Assembly (NCBI GenBank): GCA_036583965.1
Contig: JAZBQD010000017.1
Span: 28,864,385-28,928,384, forward strand
Source: Prunella strophiata
Taxonomy: Eukaryota > Chordata > Aves > Passeriformes > Prunellidae
Length of the DNA: 64,000 bases
Direction: 5' to 3'
This document shows, in pieces, positions 14,387 to 27,985 of this stretch. The notes beneath the pieces were generated by a model. It made no database searches. It was given only the letters and a program-made list of their open reading frames with translations, and was not told the origin of the DNA. Within the stretch, counting starts at the first letter, position 1; each line of letters opens with the position of its first letter. The position numbers and the translations under genes were made by a program.

Positions 14387-14433
14387 AAAAATATACATCT
14401 GTAAAGAAATTTTCTTTACCGATGTATATTTTT
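14387..14433. repeat. 47-bp near-perfect inverted repeat
   Basis: Left arm 14,387-14,409 is the reverse complement of right arm 14,411-14,433 except for one internal T/C mismatch (14,400/14,420), leaving a single central base. Arms contain ATATACATC and GTAAAGAAA and their complements. Confidence 0.9.
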
Positions 14434-17400
14434 TAAACACAGATTCTTCCAGATTTTTTCCTAAGTGGGATGAATGAAAATGGTCACGCAAGCATTTTTT
14501 AAGTTACAGCAGCAATTTTCTCAAGAAAATATTTTAAAAATATAAAAAGAAAACAGGTTTTTACTCTCAGCTTTTGAAATCTTTAGTGCACAGTGAGATA
14601 AACAATGGGAAATTTTGTGAAAACAGGATTTAAGCTGAAACCAATGGCTCTTTCATATGCATTTGTCGTCTTAGAACCCACAGCTTGGCAAGTTTTCATT
14701 GCATGACTGAAGAAATATGAAGCTGTATCTATGAGAATTGATAAAAGAGAAATTCCTGCCACTTTGGGATGAAGCTAAATGAAATTTATAACATTCGTAA
14801 CAAGTAAACTACTGATGGCTGTAGTGGAAAATGGGATAAATATTGACTTACTGCAAAATCAGTAAAGGAACATTAATAGTATTTTTATTTAAAAATACTT
14901 TCAAAAATCAAGATGAAAAGAGACTAACAATGGAGGCATTTCTGTCTATGTGTCCACTCCCACTCTATGATCTTATACTTCAGATATGTAGTTTATTAAT
15001 TGACCTGCTTGGAAACACAGAGATTACTTTTTCTTTTTGTGTTTTCTTCCTTTGTCTTGTAATTTTATAAGTTAGTTTTAAGTAGGAACCTTGTGCAGAC
15101 CTTTCTGCAGAATCATAACTAATATGATTGATGAGAAGTTTCATAGGAGCAAAATAAATACTGTACTGATTCCTTTTGAGCTAGCCACTATATAAAATCT
15201 GCAGAAAATATGATTACAATTGTGAAACTCTTTAAAGAAAAAAACCTCAATGCATAACACAGGCAGAATAACTGTCTTAATGACTGTCTCTTCCTATGTG
15301 CTTCAGGCATACCTGGCTAACAACACCAAAAAAAAAAAAAAGTCCCACAAATGCCAAAAAATATTTTTCTCTGTGTTTTGCAGTAGTTATATTTTTAAAA
15401 AAATGTAGCTGTCATTTCTGTGAATGCTGGCCATATGTCTGCAGGAAGTCCTTTTGCAGGTTCATTGGCTATATGAATGAAAAGAAAAAACACTAACTAT
15501 ATATTTAAATTTTCTTTCCATTTTTATGGTGTTGTGAAGTTAACAGATGGACTCTAGCAACATGGAAACTGGATTTCCATTTTCTAAATGAAATAGATTT
15601 ATCTACAATAGGTTTTAGCTTTAGTCAGATGAGCATGCTGATTACATAAAAAGTGGCATTAAAATTTTGCGACATTTGAATGTGGGAAAGAAGAGATTTA
15701 GAGCAGAAAAAGATGTAAAATAAATGGTCTTGCAGAGATAGGCATAACCATGCTATAAATTAGCTGAAAGTTGACTGAGTACATCCTATTATAATTTAAT
15801 GGTCTTGTTTAGCTATTATAATATCCCATTTTGAAGCAGCAGTTACCTTTCCTAACGGGCAGAAAGAATGGCCAGGCAGGAGAGCCAGCAGCTTGATTAA
15901 AAAGATAAGGGTTGCAAAGGTAAGTGAGTTTAGTAAGTATGAAGAAATAGTATACAATCAGAGAGATCATAGAACATTTATTCCTCAGAATCTCTTCTAG
16001 CTACCCTTGATTTGTGGGGTTCTTATGCTTTCCTAATATAGGGGTGTTTTCTTTCTTTTAGATTTTGTATAGTTAGGGTTTTTTTCAATTTGCTAAATAA
16101 TGGCTTAATTTGATGCCCATCTTCCTCTTTAAAGATGTTATTTCTCTTCCACATTCTTTTGATTGTCTCAATATAAAGCTCTGTTATTTCTTTCTCGTTC
16201 ACTTCTTTTCCAGGATGAAGGTTTCTAGTCTATTTAATTGTTTCTCATAAAAAAACCCCTAAAATATAATTTAAAAAAAATAGTTTTACACCTGTAATGA
16301 TGCTTCCTGCTCTTTTCTAACCTTTTCTAATGATGTAACTTTTGACAGGAATAGCAAAAATGCCCAGAATAGCACACAGGACTCAGTGGGACCTACATGA
16401 TTTATACAGAGGCATGGTGTAGAGTTGTCCTCCTCTCCTTTACTTTCCTTCCACTTTTTTTGCCCTTTCCTGACTGCTGCTCTTAGGTTTTCATAGAACT
16501 GCATGTCACAACTTCTCAGATTGCCTTGTGGGAAGAATTAGGATTTTTCCCCACAGGCATTATTTAAAGTTTATCTATATATCTGCCACTTTATTATTCC
16601 TTTTACTGCATGAGATTCTTCAGCAGCTCTTCAGTTTGCTTTTGTTTTTACTTCTCTGTATATCTTCAATAATGCCACTTCATTGATCATCCCCTTTTAC
16701 AGGGCAGTTACAGTTGCAATGAACACAAGTGATCTTATCAAGGAGATTCATGGGGTTTTACTAATTGCTTGCATCACTGTGAATACCATCTACTCTGGTT
16801 TTGGATTTTGTGTTTAAACAAGTACAGACACTCCTTCTTATTCAGTGGTTTACTACTCTTTCCTTGGAGACTTTGAGTGCCAGGGGTGTTACCAGTATTA
16901 AAACTGGTTTGCACCTTTAATTCTTTCAAAGACCTGCAACTGACCACTGAGGCCTGACTTCAGTTTACAAAATGGTATTCCCTTACTCTGTGATGCTTCC
17001 CAAGAGTACTTGCTTATCCATTTTTAGGAAAAATCGGTAATAATATTATTAAGAATAAATTGGCGCATAGAGTGAATCATAAAATTAATAGGAAATTCTA
17101 TGATTCTATGATTCATAGTTTTTTCAAATTTTCTCAGTCTCAACAAAGATTGTTGCATAGCTTCCAAGAATGTCTCTTGAATCCTTTTAAAAAATTGCAG
17201 TCACATTTGCCACAAAGCAAACTGCAGATACCAAGGCAATTTGAACTGGTCTATTTACTCACTATTGAGTGAGTAGTACACTTTTTTCATCCTTGCAATG
17301 GTCTAAATTTTTGAGGTCAATGATACTCTGCTCTTGTTACTTGCAACTCTCAAATACATCAGCTGTTGTATCCACATCATTTCTGCCAATACTAAAATTT

Positions 17401-17573
17401 AAGACAGAACAGAGAAGTTCTGGTTGGGAATTACTTAAAGTTCATGCACCAGAATTAAAAATGCAAACTGCAATTTATGCTTTCTGTCGTAATCATTCTG
17501 TTCTTTGATCATTTATTTAACTGGAGATTTCCACTTCTGTCTTCTGCTATCATTGGAAAAGATCTATTTGTGA
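14434..17573. other. Unique non-coding stretch
   Basis: A+T-rich sequence with short chance open frames only. It holds an A13 run near 15,330 and a possible CR1 tail remnant at 17,094-17,115. No exon or mobile element supported beyond that. Confidence 0.5.
17094..17115 (+). repeat. Possible CR1 3'-tail remnant
   Basis: Two to three copies of the octamer ATTCTATG/ATTCATAG stand here, the unit with which CR1 copies end. No CR1 body is visible upstream, so this may be a minimal insertion, a leftover of a decayed copy, or coincidence. Confidence 0.35.
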
Positions 17574-17596
17574 TTTTTTTTTTTTTTTTTTTTTTT
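17574..17596. repeat. Poly(T) run, 23 bases
   Basis: Uninterrupted T run. It could be an A-tail of a reverse-strand retrocopy, but no parent sequence is recognisable beside it. Confidence 0.9.
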
Positions 17597-17951
17597 GCAA
17601 CTGCCTCTCTGGAATTTTAAGTCAAACACATCGCGTGTTTTTGAAAAGCAAGGGAGGATAGAAGTTTATTCTATGTTTCCTCAGAACCTACATTTTCATT
17701 GCTGAGACTTGATAGAGGTACTTACTTAATAGTTATGTTTACATGCACCACACTATACACTAAGACTAAAATTGCAAAATATCATGACTTGTTGGAACTT
17801 GATATTCTTTATGCCTTCAGTACCTCCAGTGATGACAGTTCATCCCATTTCATGTAGTCATAAATAAGGCGTGTCTTAAGACATAAAGGAAAATAACTAA
17901 AGACAAATATATCAGTGTGTAAAACCAATATCCAAAAATATATTTTTTAGA

Positions 17952-17977
17952 AAACAACATAAATATTTATGTTGTTT
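17952..17977. repeat. 26-bp perfect palindrome with nearby duplication
   Basis: The 13 bases AAACAACATAAAT are followed immediately by their exact reverse complement. The right arm then overlaps a short direct duplication of TTGTTTATATGTTATATT at about 17,973-17,990 and 17,997-18,014. Confidence 0.92.
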
Positions 17978-18208
17978 ATATGTTATATTGTTATTGTTGT
18001 TTATATGTTATATTTATGTTATAAAACATAAATATTTTATCTGAGAGATTCTGTAAGGAAATGTTGTTTTATTTTGTTTTGTATTTTCTGAACACGTTTC
18101 ATTGGCAGTATGTGGCAGCACAGGGACAGGACAGGTTTTACAAAGCAGAGAGCTTAAATGGAAATGGAAGTTCCCATGAACTGAAATACCTGAAAAACAA
18201 ATAGCTGG

Positions 18209-18797
18209 TGTAGTTTAACCCCAACTGTTAACTAAGCACCACACACAGACTCTCAGTCACAGTCCCCTTGGAGGGTTTGGGAGAGAAAATCAGGAGGGTA
18301 AAAGCTGGAAAACTTGTGGGTTGAGATAAAAGCAGTTTAATTGGGAAAACAAAAGCTACACCCACAAGCAAGAAAAGCAAGGAATTCATTCACCACTTCC
18401 CATGGCAGGCAGGTGCCCAGCCACCTCCAGGACAGCAGGGGCCCATCACGTGTAATGGTGACTTGGACAGACAAACACCATTATGACAAATGTCCTTCCC
18501 CTTCCCTGCTCTTCTCCCAGCTGTTATTGGCTGTGCATGAGGCCGTGTGTTTTGGGACATCCCTTTGGTTAACTGGGATCAGCTGTCCTGGCTGTGTCCT
18601 CTCACAGTTCCTCATACACCCCTAGCTCGCGTACAGTGGGATGGTATGAGACAAAAAAGGCCTTGTCTGTGTGCAAAGACTGCTCAGCAACAGTGAAAAC
18701 ATCTCTGTTATCAACACTGTTACCAACACAAACCCAAAACACAGCCCCACACTTGCTACTGTGATGAAAATTATCTGTATCCCAACCAAAATCAGTT
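18209..18797 (-). mobile_element. Solo LTR of an avian endogenous retrovirus (family A), reverse
   Basis: About 590 bases that I recognise as a common avian ERV LTR type. Read on the minus strand it ends in TAAACTACA, giving the usual terminal CA. It contains an ATTAAA polyadenylation signal (complement at 18,336-18,341) and next to it the U5-like motif CTCAACCCACAAG (complement near 18,315). The same motif and order occur in forward orientation at 45,505-46,058, so the two are paralogous. The TATA box is degraded. No retroviral coding region lies beside it, so it is a solo LTR left by recombination. Confidence 0.78.
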
Positions 18798-21700
18798 TCT
18801 GTGAGCAGCTTGTTCTCCTGTTAACTTTGGCTTAATGCACCCAGTTTTAAATAACATGGTGTCACAAAACTAATTAAAATGAGTACCTTAGTAATATTTG
18901 CTAATTCCTATATGTGTGATTTGGGAGACAGAATAAAAAATTTGCCAATTGCATTTAGGAAACCTACTTGGAATTGGGGAGTTTGGAATTCATTGGATGT
19001 TCAGAAGAATGAACAAAAGCACAAAACCCACAGAAAACTTATGGGAGATAACAGTTAAGAATTAAAACTAAAGGCAGAAGATAATTATCGAAAATTGCAA
19101 AGCCAGTAATTATGTGTTGTTTGTGTAGCCATATAATAGCAAAAACAATCTCTTTTTTTTGCATATAAATTAATCACCATGGCTTGAATGTTGACACCCC
19201 TTTCGGAATCACTGCTACCTATTAAAAAAAGTAAAAGACCAATGAAATTAATAACAAAGAAATCAGAGATTATGGATGTTTAAGCAAGGTGAAATCATGA
19301 GAGCTGTAAAATTGAGTACCTGATGGTGGTAGAAGAGTAGATGCACAAAAAATGATGGCCTGCCATATGTTATGTTGACCTTTTACAATTCAGCTCTCAG
19401 GCTTTAAAACTGGGTAAGTTTTCCAGTGGATTGTCATTCATTCCTTCACAAAAGAATCACATGTAAATAATGTGGTACACCTCAAAAAGCCATAAAAAAT
19501 GGGAGTGGCCTGAAGGCCACTATAGTGTAGGTTACATTTTTCATAACAGTACAGCAAATAGCAACTTTTAAATCTTAGAGCATCTTTCCATTTATCCTAA
19601 ACTGTAAGTGAGGATTACAGGAGCACAATTCTGATCTGACATTAAAAAAACATGCTCTAGTTAAAATTACGTACTTGGCTGGGTTAAACATTTTACAAGC
19701 TTCTATAGAGCAAACTCCCATGTGAAGTTGACTTGGCAGCTTACCAGAAGTATTCCATTTGTTTTATTGCATCCTATATCATGTTTTTATGCAATAGAGC
19801 CTTGGCTTTATCCTAGTGAAATTGACTCCAGTCTGCAATAAAGCAAAAGGTTTATGAGTGTTCATAGTAGGTACAATTCTCTATCTGGTCGCTTTTCAAA
19901 TAACTGAAGATTTGGGATTTGCCATTATGAAAACTCTAAAGCTTAAGTGTTGAAATCAGAGTTTTCAGTCTAGTATTCAGACCTAAAATGAAAATGACTT
20001 AATTTTCTGAAGAACTAAACACCACCAAATCCGTGAGCACGTCATTTTGGCGGTAGTGGCTTAAAAACCAAAAATCAAGGCATCATTAGGTATTTAGTTG
20101 TTCCATATTACTTTAGACACAAAAAAATCTGCTACTGTTCTTATAAAGGTGAAGTATCACATAATATACATAAAATGTGTAGAAATATATATCTACACTT
20201 ACACTATGCAGATGAAATCTCAGCTTCTACTAAGGCAGCAGTAAAATCTTGTCAATTGTTACGCAGCTAAGATTTCGTGCAGGGCAATGTAGCATCAAGT
20301 ATTTTGACACAATATGGATACATTTAAAAGAGACTGGCATTTTAAAGGGACCAAGTACAATTCTTTTCCAAGTAAATCTAAAGATATGATTTCCTAAAGA
20401 TCACTAAAATATTTTATATTTACATCTGTAAAAATCTGCCTGACAGCATGTGCAATCAAACAGTGTAATCTATACCTTTCTAAACATCCCTGCTTTTTGT
20501 GAAATTGCTCAGAAGCTTCAATTGGGTCGGGACATGTGCTCAAGATAAGCACCAGTGAAGCTGAGGAAGATTTGTCTTTATGCAGAGGCCAAAATCCAGC
20601 CTGGAGATTCTCTATGAATTGTTTTCCAAGATTTGCTATTCCAAACTCTGGAAGTGCAGAGGTGATCAGAGGAAATAATGATACAGCTCTATATAAATGC
20701 AGAAAAGATTAGCAAAACAAACTGTACCTTAGCAGCAAATCCATTGCTTCTTGACGATACCCAACAAAATCAGACGTATCCTATTTTTTCATTATTGTAC
20801 AAAGGGAAAAATAATTAAGAATTTTTAAAAAATCAATCATCTAGGATACTAATTTAAAAATTTATCATATCTGGAAACAACTGCCTCAGTATATCCACAA
20901 GCAAAAGAAGGCGCTCTCTTCAATCTACTAATTCAAATAATGTTATCTGTAACTGTCAATGCTTCAAGAAATTGAGATCAGCTTCTAGAATCTGGACCTG
21001 CTCTGCATGACAGGGAGGAAGTACAGAAGAGCAGTCTCTCCAAGTAGTCTCACCAAAGTCACTGTTACCACTGCATTCACAAATAAAGACTGCAAATGGC
21101 ACTGTCCAGCTCTAAAAAGCCTCTAAAAGCAGGAAGAATAGACAGAAACTACCTTTCAGATCTATGTTCCTCCATAACAGCTATGAATCTACAAGCTAGT
21201 CTGGGTCTACCTTGAACCCAGCTTGAACTGGCCCATAGAGAGCCATAGAGAGCCATGCCCTCCCTCTTTCAGGACTCATATTTCATGATTCCTTTCACAG
21301 AGAAGTATTAGAGTTTGGAACAGGTAGAATTCAAAAGGAAGCATAACTTTTCTGCTATAAAGGACTTTACCACAATCAATTTCTGATACCTGATCAGTCT
21401 TGAATCTCAGGAAGCTTTTGTCACTTTTTTATTTCTTTGTTCCTTCTGTTGCTCTGTAGGAAAGGGTTCCCATTGCATCCCCATTCTGGAGGAACATGAA
21501 TTCCAAAGAACTTTACATATGGAACTACCATTTTCTATGCCATGGTTGTCTAGTCCATACCATATCAATCATCTCACATCTAGGTCATAAATATGACACA
21601 GATAAAAGAAACAGATTTTTTATGCTTCTAAGATAAAAGCCCTTGGAACTTCAAAGTGAACACACATTTTATTGCATTCACTGGAAACACACTACAAGGA

Positions 21701-24700
21701 TTGTAACAGAATCAGAAGACACATACTGCATAAAACCAGTAAATAAGTCTTTGAGTCCTTCTCTGAGGGGGAGGATTGATCTAGGCAATCTCTTGCATCT
21801 CCTTTAACTTCAGTGAATCTGTGATAACAAATAGATAATTTTCAGACTGACAGCCATGCCCATCTTTTGCTAGAGAAAGTTTTTTGTGTGTGTGGAGGTT
21901 ACTACAGCATGTCCCATCAAACAAGGGCACAAACACTGACATGGTCTGGGTTTGGGACAAGGAACGGGTAAGTGTGGGAAAAAGGGAGATGTACTCCACC
22001 TACTCCTTTACATTGCTTCTGTGGAGGTGGAAGAGGAGTTTTGAACTGCCCCATCGAGGTGTGTGACAAGATCCTTTTATGCAGGCTGAGGAAGCAGAGA
22101 AATGGGCTTTAGGAAACTGCTTACAGGCAGAGCTGAGCTGGTGTCTTTGACATTGTCCAAAAATACATCCAATGAAATGAGATACTGTCACTGTGAAAAA
22201 TCTACTTTTAAAACAATGGGTTGAAAATCACAGAAGTGTCTTTCAAATATATCCAGTTTCTTTTGTTACCTAATTTAATGAAGATAGGACTACCAATCCC
22301 ATCCTTCTGAATTTCTTTCTGTGCACTGCATCTCAGTCATGACACATAAATCACACAGTGTCTTCAAGCCATGGCACATCCAGTTTAACAAGGCATTGCT
22401 CTTGAGTAGAGAGAATACTGCATGAAAATCAGATAAAGAGAATTACAAATAAAAGTTCAGGAAGTGCATGACTCTCAGTAGGCAAAACACAAGCCTATAA
22501 AACAAACAGCATTATGAATAACATTCTATTTCCAAAAGAAATTTGAACACATTCCTTACTTTTTAACTGAATGAGAAGTTGCATTTAAGCATGCCTAGAA
22601 ATATGTTCCTAAGTTCAACTCGTATGTTGAAGTACTGAGTAATTTTTCCTGGACTCAGGCATGCAAATGGCAAGTAACTTAAAATCATGCATGGTTTAGA
22701 GGACACTGTATCTTGGAAAAACATTAATTGTGGTCCTAAATATCAATATTTTTAAGTCTAAACTCTAGAAAACTATCTTTCTCCCTTGTCTCTAAACACC
22801 ACTGTAAACCTCAGATGTCTAATTTTTGACAGGTGTCTTTAACCCAAGCCTGTTGCAAGGTACCCAACCCAAGCCAGAAGGCTCCTGGAGGCAGAATTCC
22901 ATTCCATATTTTTAAATCCTCCTCTTTGCTGTAGGGTTTCAAAGCACAGCGAAAAGCTAGACAGGACTTTGTCAGAAGCTCAGAAAGACCTCAACAAACA
23001 TTGGTGCATATTGTGTGGAGAGTCTGACTAAGCTGTATTAGGAAGACTTTCTCCAGATTACCATTCCCTTCAAAAATCTTAGCAGTTTTACTAAGTTGAA
23101 AGAAGAACAGATTAGCTTTAGATGAGCTCAGTAACTTAATTACAGCCAAATCCTGGAGTAATTCACTAGACTATCTGAAAACATTACTCTTGATTTCATG
23201 TGCTAGATCACAGTAAAAACTAAAGATGTCATGGACCCTCAGTTCTCACTAGTGACTCCCTTATTTTTTCTCTAGAAGTAGCAGTGTATCAGATGCCAAA
23301 CACATACAAGAGCACTAGGGAAGCAAAATGACAAGAAAATTAGTTTGTTTTAAAATGGGGACATGTGCAAGGCAGCATATTCTTATTTTTGTTTTGACGG
23401 TGATAAACCAGAGAGGAAAAAAGTGAAATTTTAGGGAAAACAAGAGTAGAAGAGACTGGTCCCTTTAAAGAGTTCTTATGTGACCTTGAAGAAAGTTGAT
23501 TTAGTCAAATGTTGCTTGATACTTCGCTTAAATTCATCTACCTCACAGTAAAAATTACCTGATTTCAAAAGATGATGAATGGTAATCAGTCATGGCAAAA
23601 GATGGTAAGAGGAACTTGCAGAATTTCTGTCATTGAGGTGTGCTAATAACAGCTGAGACAAATGCTCATAGAGAGAGATCTAGGCATCTCAAACCCAACT
23701 TTGGGACAGGAGGGGATGAGCACTCTAGGTCCAAGAGCATTTATTTAAGCATCTTAACCTTAAAAAGAAATTAAATATGTAAACTTATATATGTATACAT
23801 GCATATGTTTATATATGCTTTGGAAGAGAAAGAAATTTTATTTGTCTAAGACTTAACTAAGACTTAATATTTATTTGTCTAAGACTAAACTAAGACTTAA
23901 TACGGAATATGCACTGGAAGTAAAGCATGAACATTTTTCAACTTCAGTGACCTAATTAGTTTCTCATAGTGTGCATACAAATAGAATGAATGCTTACATG
24001 AGGTATAGAATAAAGAAGTCTGGCCTACATTGCAGGATAAATTCGTAAAGTCCATGCTAATCCCATCTTCTAGGAAATAGTTTAAACTTTTTTTTTTCTA
24101 CAAATATTCTAGTTTATAAGTATGGAAATTTTAGTGCAATTTAATAAGATGCTGTCTTGGGGCACTTAAAAGATGGATAAAGCAAAATGCTATTTTTAAA
24201 AAAAGATATTCTAAGCAAACCTGCTAAAAACACTTCAAAGAAAAACTGATACACAGGATCTGTCTCTGGTAGACTTGGCACTGCAAAATGCATGACAGAG
24301 TGGTGACAACTGAGTATTTCTCAGGAGTGGTGCTCATTTTCTGTAGCATTTCTCCTGCCTCCTTCAGTTGTGTAGGAATGCAAAAGAAATACATTTTCCA
24401 CAGTATTTTTGCATGTTCTCTGCAACTAGGAATTGAACACTGGAGGAAACTTTCTTCTCCCAAGGCTGAAGTGGTTACAGGGACAGCTTGTCAGAGCACA
24501 TTTGGTATGTAAATGTTAAGTCATGCTGAAGGAGACCTGACTCCACTTAAATTTCTCTCTCTCTCTTGTGCTCAGCAAAGACAGAAACTCAGGACAAAGG
24601 ATTATTTCTATATTGGGTACTGTGCACTTCTAAAATAGTGAAGTAAACTTAAAACCCAGAGGACTCTGCAGCATTTTGTGGCTTTAGAGCTGCAGAAGTT

Positions 24701-25086
24701 AATACCAAGAAAAGGTAGTAGCTAATGTTTATTCTACAGGCACTGTGCCAGCAGATCATGTAAACTGACTTCCTGATCAAAAATTCTGAAGAATTCTTTT
24801 CTGAAGAAGAAAAAATTATGTAACATGTCCTGAAGGTTTTAAAAGTAAATGATGACCTTTACTTCAACAAAGTAGCTTCTCGGCTCTGCTTTCTGGGCAG
24901 GGTGAAGATATCAAAGTTACTTTCAGCTACAGAGGGACAGCCTACTCAACATGTCAATTAAATTGTGCCACACCATAGAAGTTGAGGAATGTCTTTTAAG
25001 TAGAAATCTACATGGAATATGTGCAAATATAAGTTGTTTTCCGAGAAAGGGAAATATACTGAATTCCTTAAGGCTCTCTTATTTAA
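18798..25086. other. Unique non-coding stretch
   Basis: Six kilobases of A+T-rich sequence with no recognisable exon, RNA gene or mobile element. The longest open frames are under 80 codons. It includes a 2 x 33-base tandem duplication at 23,837-23,902 and a small imperfect inverted repeat at about 20,180-20,203 (GTGTAGA ... TCTACAC). Confidence 0.5.
23837..23902 (+). repeat. Tandem duplication, 2 x 33 bp
   Basis: Unit 23,837-23,869 is repeated at 23,870-23,902 with one mismatch. Each unit contains TTTGTCTAAGACT and ACTAAGACTTAATA. Confidence 0.9.
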
Positions 25087-27985
25087 AGAATCATGGAATG
25101 GCCTGGGTTGGAAGGGACCTTAAAGATCACCTAGATCCAGCCCCCCTGCCACAGCCAGGAATACCTTCTGCTACATCAGGCCCATAAAAGCTGCATCCAA
25201 CTTGCCTTGGGAGGGCAGCTTTCAGGTATCCACAGCTTCTTTGGGCAACATCTGCCAGTGACTCACCACCCTCACATTAAAGAATTTCTCCCTAGTATCT
25301 AATCTAAACCTATTCTCTCTCAGTTTAAAGTAATTTCTCTTCATCCTGTCACTGCTGTGACCCGACTGGAGAAGGCCACCAATTTTGTCAGGCATTATCT
25401 ACTCAGTGAAGGCACATTGTTGATTGGTCATCAACAATTACCTAATTATTTTTCTTGTGCACTTCTGTATTTTCCAGGAGCATCTGACCTATGATGGGTC
25501 CAGACACATAGGTGAGACTTACTGGTCTGTAGCTCCCCATTCCATCCTTACATACCCTTTTTAAAATGTGGGTTATATCTTCCCTTTTCCAGGCAATGGG
25601 GACATCCCCAAACTGCCACAACTTCTCAAATATGCTGGACAGTGTCTTAGTCACTTCCTTTGTCAGTTCCTTCAGGATCCATGGATGTATCTCATAAAAT
25701 CCCATGGACTTGTGCACTTTCAGGTTTCTTAGATGGTCTCAAAACTGATCTTCTGCTATAGCAGGTGATTCTCCAGTCCCTTTACTTTCTGTGACTTCTG
25801 CAATTTGGGCAGTGTGGCTGAAGCACTCATAGGGGAGGCTGAGTCAAAAATTACTGGAATGCCTCAGTCTTCCCCATGTTTCTGGTAACTAGGTCTCCTG
25901 CTCCCTTCCAGAGAGGGCCCATATTGTCCCTAGTCTTCCTTTAATCACCAATGTACCTACAGTAAATCTTCTTCTTGCCCTTGATGTCCTGGGTTTTAAT
26001 TCTATTAGCTTTCCTAACCTTATCCCTGGCTGCTTAGACAGTATCTTTGTATTTTTCCCAGGCTGCTGTCCTTGCTTCCACCCTCTGTGTGCTTCCTTTT
26101 TGTGTCTGAGTTTGTCCACGAGCTCTTCATTCATCCACATATTCCTTGATATTTTTGCCTGACTACCTCCTTACTGGGATGCATCACTCCTGAGCTTGGA
26201 GAAGGTGATCTTTGAATATCAACCAGCTTTCTCTGGCCACTCATCCTTTCAGGGAGTTATCCCATGGTACTCAACCAAGCAAAACTCTGAAGAGGCCAAA
26301 GTGTGCTCCTTTGAAGTCAAGGGTAGTGAGCTTGCTCTGTGCCTTCCTCACTGCCCCAAAGATCTCAAATCCCACCATTTTATGGTCCCTGTAGCACAGG
26401 CTGCCCTTGGGCTTCCCATTCCCCACCAGTCTCTCCTTGTTGGTGAGAACAAGGTCCAGGACAGCACCTTTCCCTGTTGGTTTCTCTGTCACTTGGAGAA
26501 GGAGGTTGTCATCACTGCATTTCAGAAACTTCCCAGATTGCTTATGTCCTGCTGTATTTTCCCTTGAACCACTCAGGGTGGTTCAAGTCCCCTCTGTGAA
26601 CCTGGCTTGTGAATGTGAGGTTGCTCCTGTCTGTCTACAGAAGGACTCATCTGCTCAATGTTCCTGGTCAGGCAGCCTGTAGTGAGCCTCTGCTGTAATG
26701 TCACCTGTCCCTGCCCTGCCTTTAATCCAGATCCATGAGCTCTCAGCTGGCTCCTCATCCATCCCAGGCAGAACTCCATCCACTCCAGCAAGTCCTTGAC
26801 ATGGAACAGAGACCAACAGAAATAATCCCATCCTGGAGAAACATAAAACCAAAAATCAGCACATCAATAATTTATTCTAATTTCTGCCTGGGAACTGCAA
26901 GCATTTCTCCTGCATTTGATTGCTGCAGTAGATCAATAAGTTCTTCATTGTCCAGAGTGTTTCCACAAGAATCTTTCTGACAGTTTTGTCTTCAGTGGCC
27001 CAGATTTCTGTACTTTTTTTTGTCAGCATTGGTGCCCACAATGATTTGAATCCTTTGGTCTTCAAGTTCTGATTTCCATAGATGCACATTATCACTTGGT
27101 AAGATTTGTATTTCTGTTGGTTGGCCTGACACTTGTGATCCTTGTTTTCTTCAATTCAGAGTTTCAGAAAGTCTCACTTTGCCTCAGCAAAACTAAACTG
27201 GATCCTTTTCTGTTTATTCACCTCTTAAGTGTCATGAAGGGATCACTGTGAGAATCTCACACTTCCATAACTTGCTGCTTCATCCTGGTGCAGTTGCAGG
27301 GTTCAAGCTCAGCCCAGTTAGAGGCTTCCTTTGACAGAGCTGTCAACCCTTGACAGCTACAAAAGCACTGCACCTACTCCTTATTAGCAATTCTACAGAC
27401 AGAGCAGAAACCGTTCTCCTAATTCCTGAACATACAAAATTCCAATGCTTGCCATAATGGGAGTGTCTATCTCTCATACTAGACTCTTACCTTTGCTGCC
27501 TTCAGTACACTTTTAAGTTCAAGTTCTTGAAGCCAGAATCTTGGAAAAGACATGCTTAATCTATTTTCTATCATCTCTGCTGCTGCACAGTCTGTGGACC
27601 TTTTCCCACAGCTTCTTCATTTGGCAACAACATTTCTCAGCACAGGCACACTTCCTGCAGCACAGGGAGCCTTTCCCCACTGCTCCACTCCCAGCAAGAG
27701 GCCTTAGGTTCTCCTGGAAGGCAGCATCCACCCACCAGAGCTCTGACTGGATGAGAGCTCCAGGGCCACAGGGACAGGTCCCCCAGCAGCTGTGGAGGGC
27801 TGCTCTGTGCTGCAGGGACACCACTGCTGGGGACACACGTGCCTTTCCAAGCCAGGCTGCTGAGCCCCATTCTGGGCAGCCTGCTCTGCAAACTGCCACC
27901 CTTCTTGGCTGCCTCTGAGCTCTTCCTCTGTTAGCTGGCCCCTCTTGCCAAAGGACTCTAACTCATAACAGCCTGGCAACAAGCA
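25087..27985 (-). mobile_element. Long CR1 LINE remnant with ORF1-like, endonuclease and RT pieces, reverse
   Basis: Reads on the minus strand from about 27,985 (5') to 25,087 (3'). The 3' UTR is clear at 25,087-25,385. A jump then leads to the N-terminal RT region at 25,442-25,717, whose translation keeps NYRPVSLT-like SYRPVSLT. The endonuclease-to-RT linker is at 25,889-26,140 and the endonuclease C-terminal part at 26,271-26,490, with the motif LDLVLTN. More endonuclease sequence (YRPPDQ-like YRLPDQ) runs to about 26,850. The middle and end of RT, roughly a kilobase, are deleted at about 25,390-25,440. At 27,545-27,985 a GC-richer block encodes a Cys-rich then basic stretch (CCRKCACAEKCC) resembling CR1 ORF1. 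The link from 26,850 to 27,540 is not recognisable, so the ORF1 block could belong to a second copy. Many stops; inactive. Confidence 0.85.
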
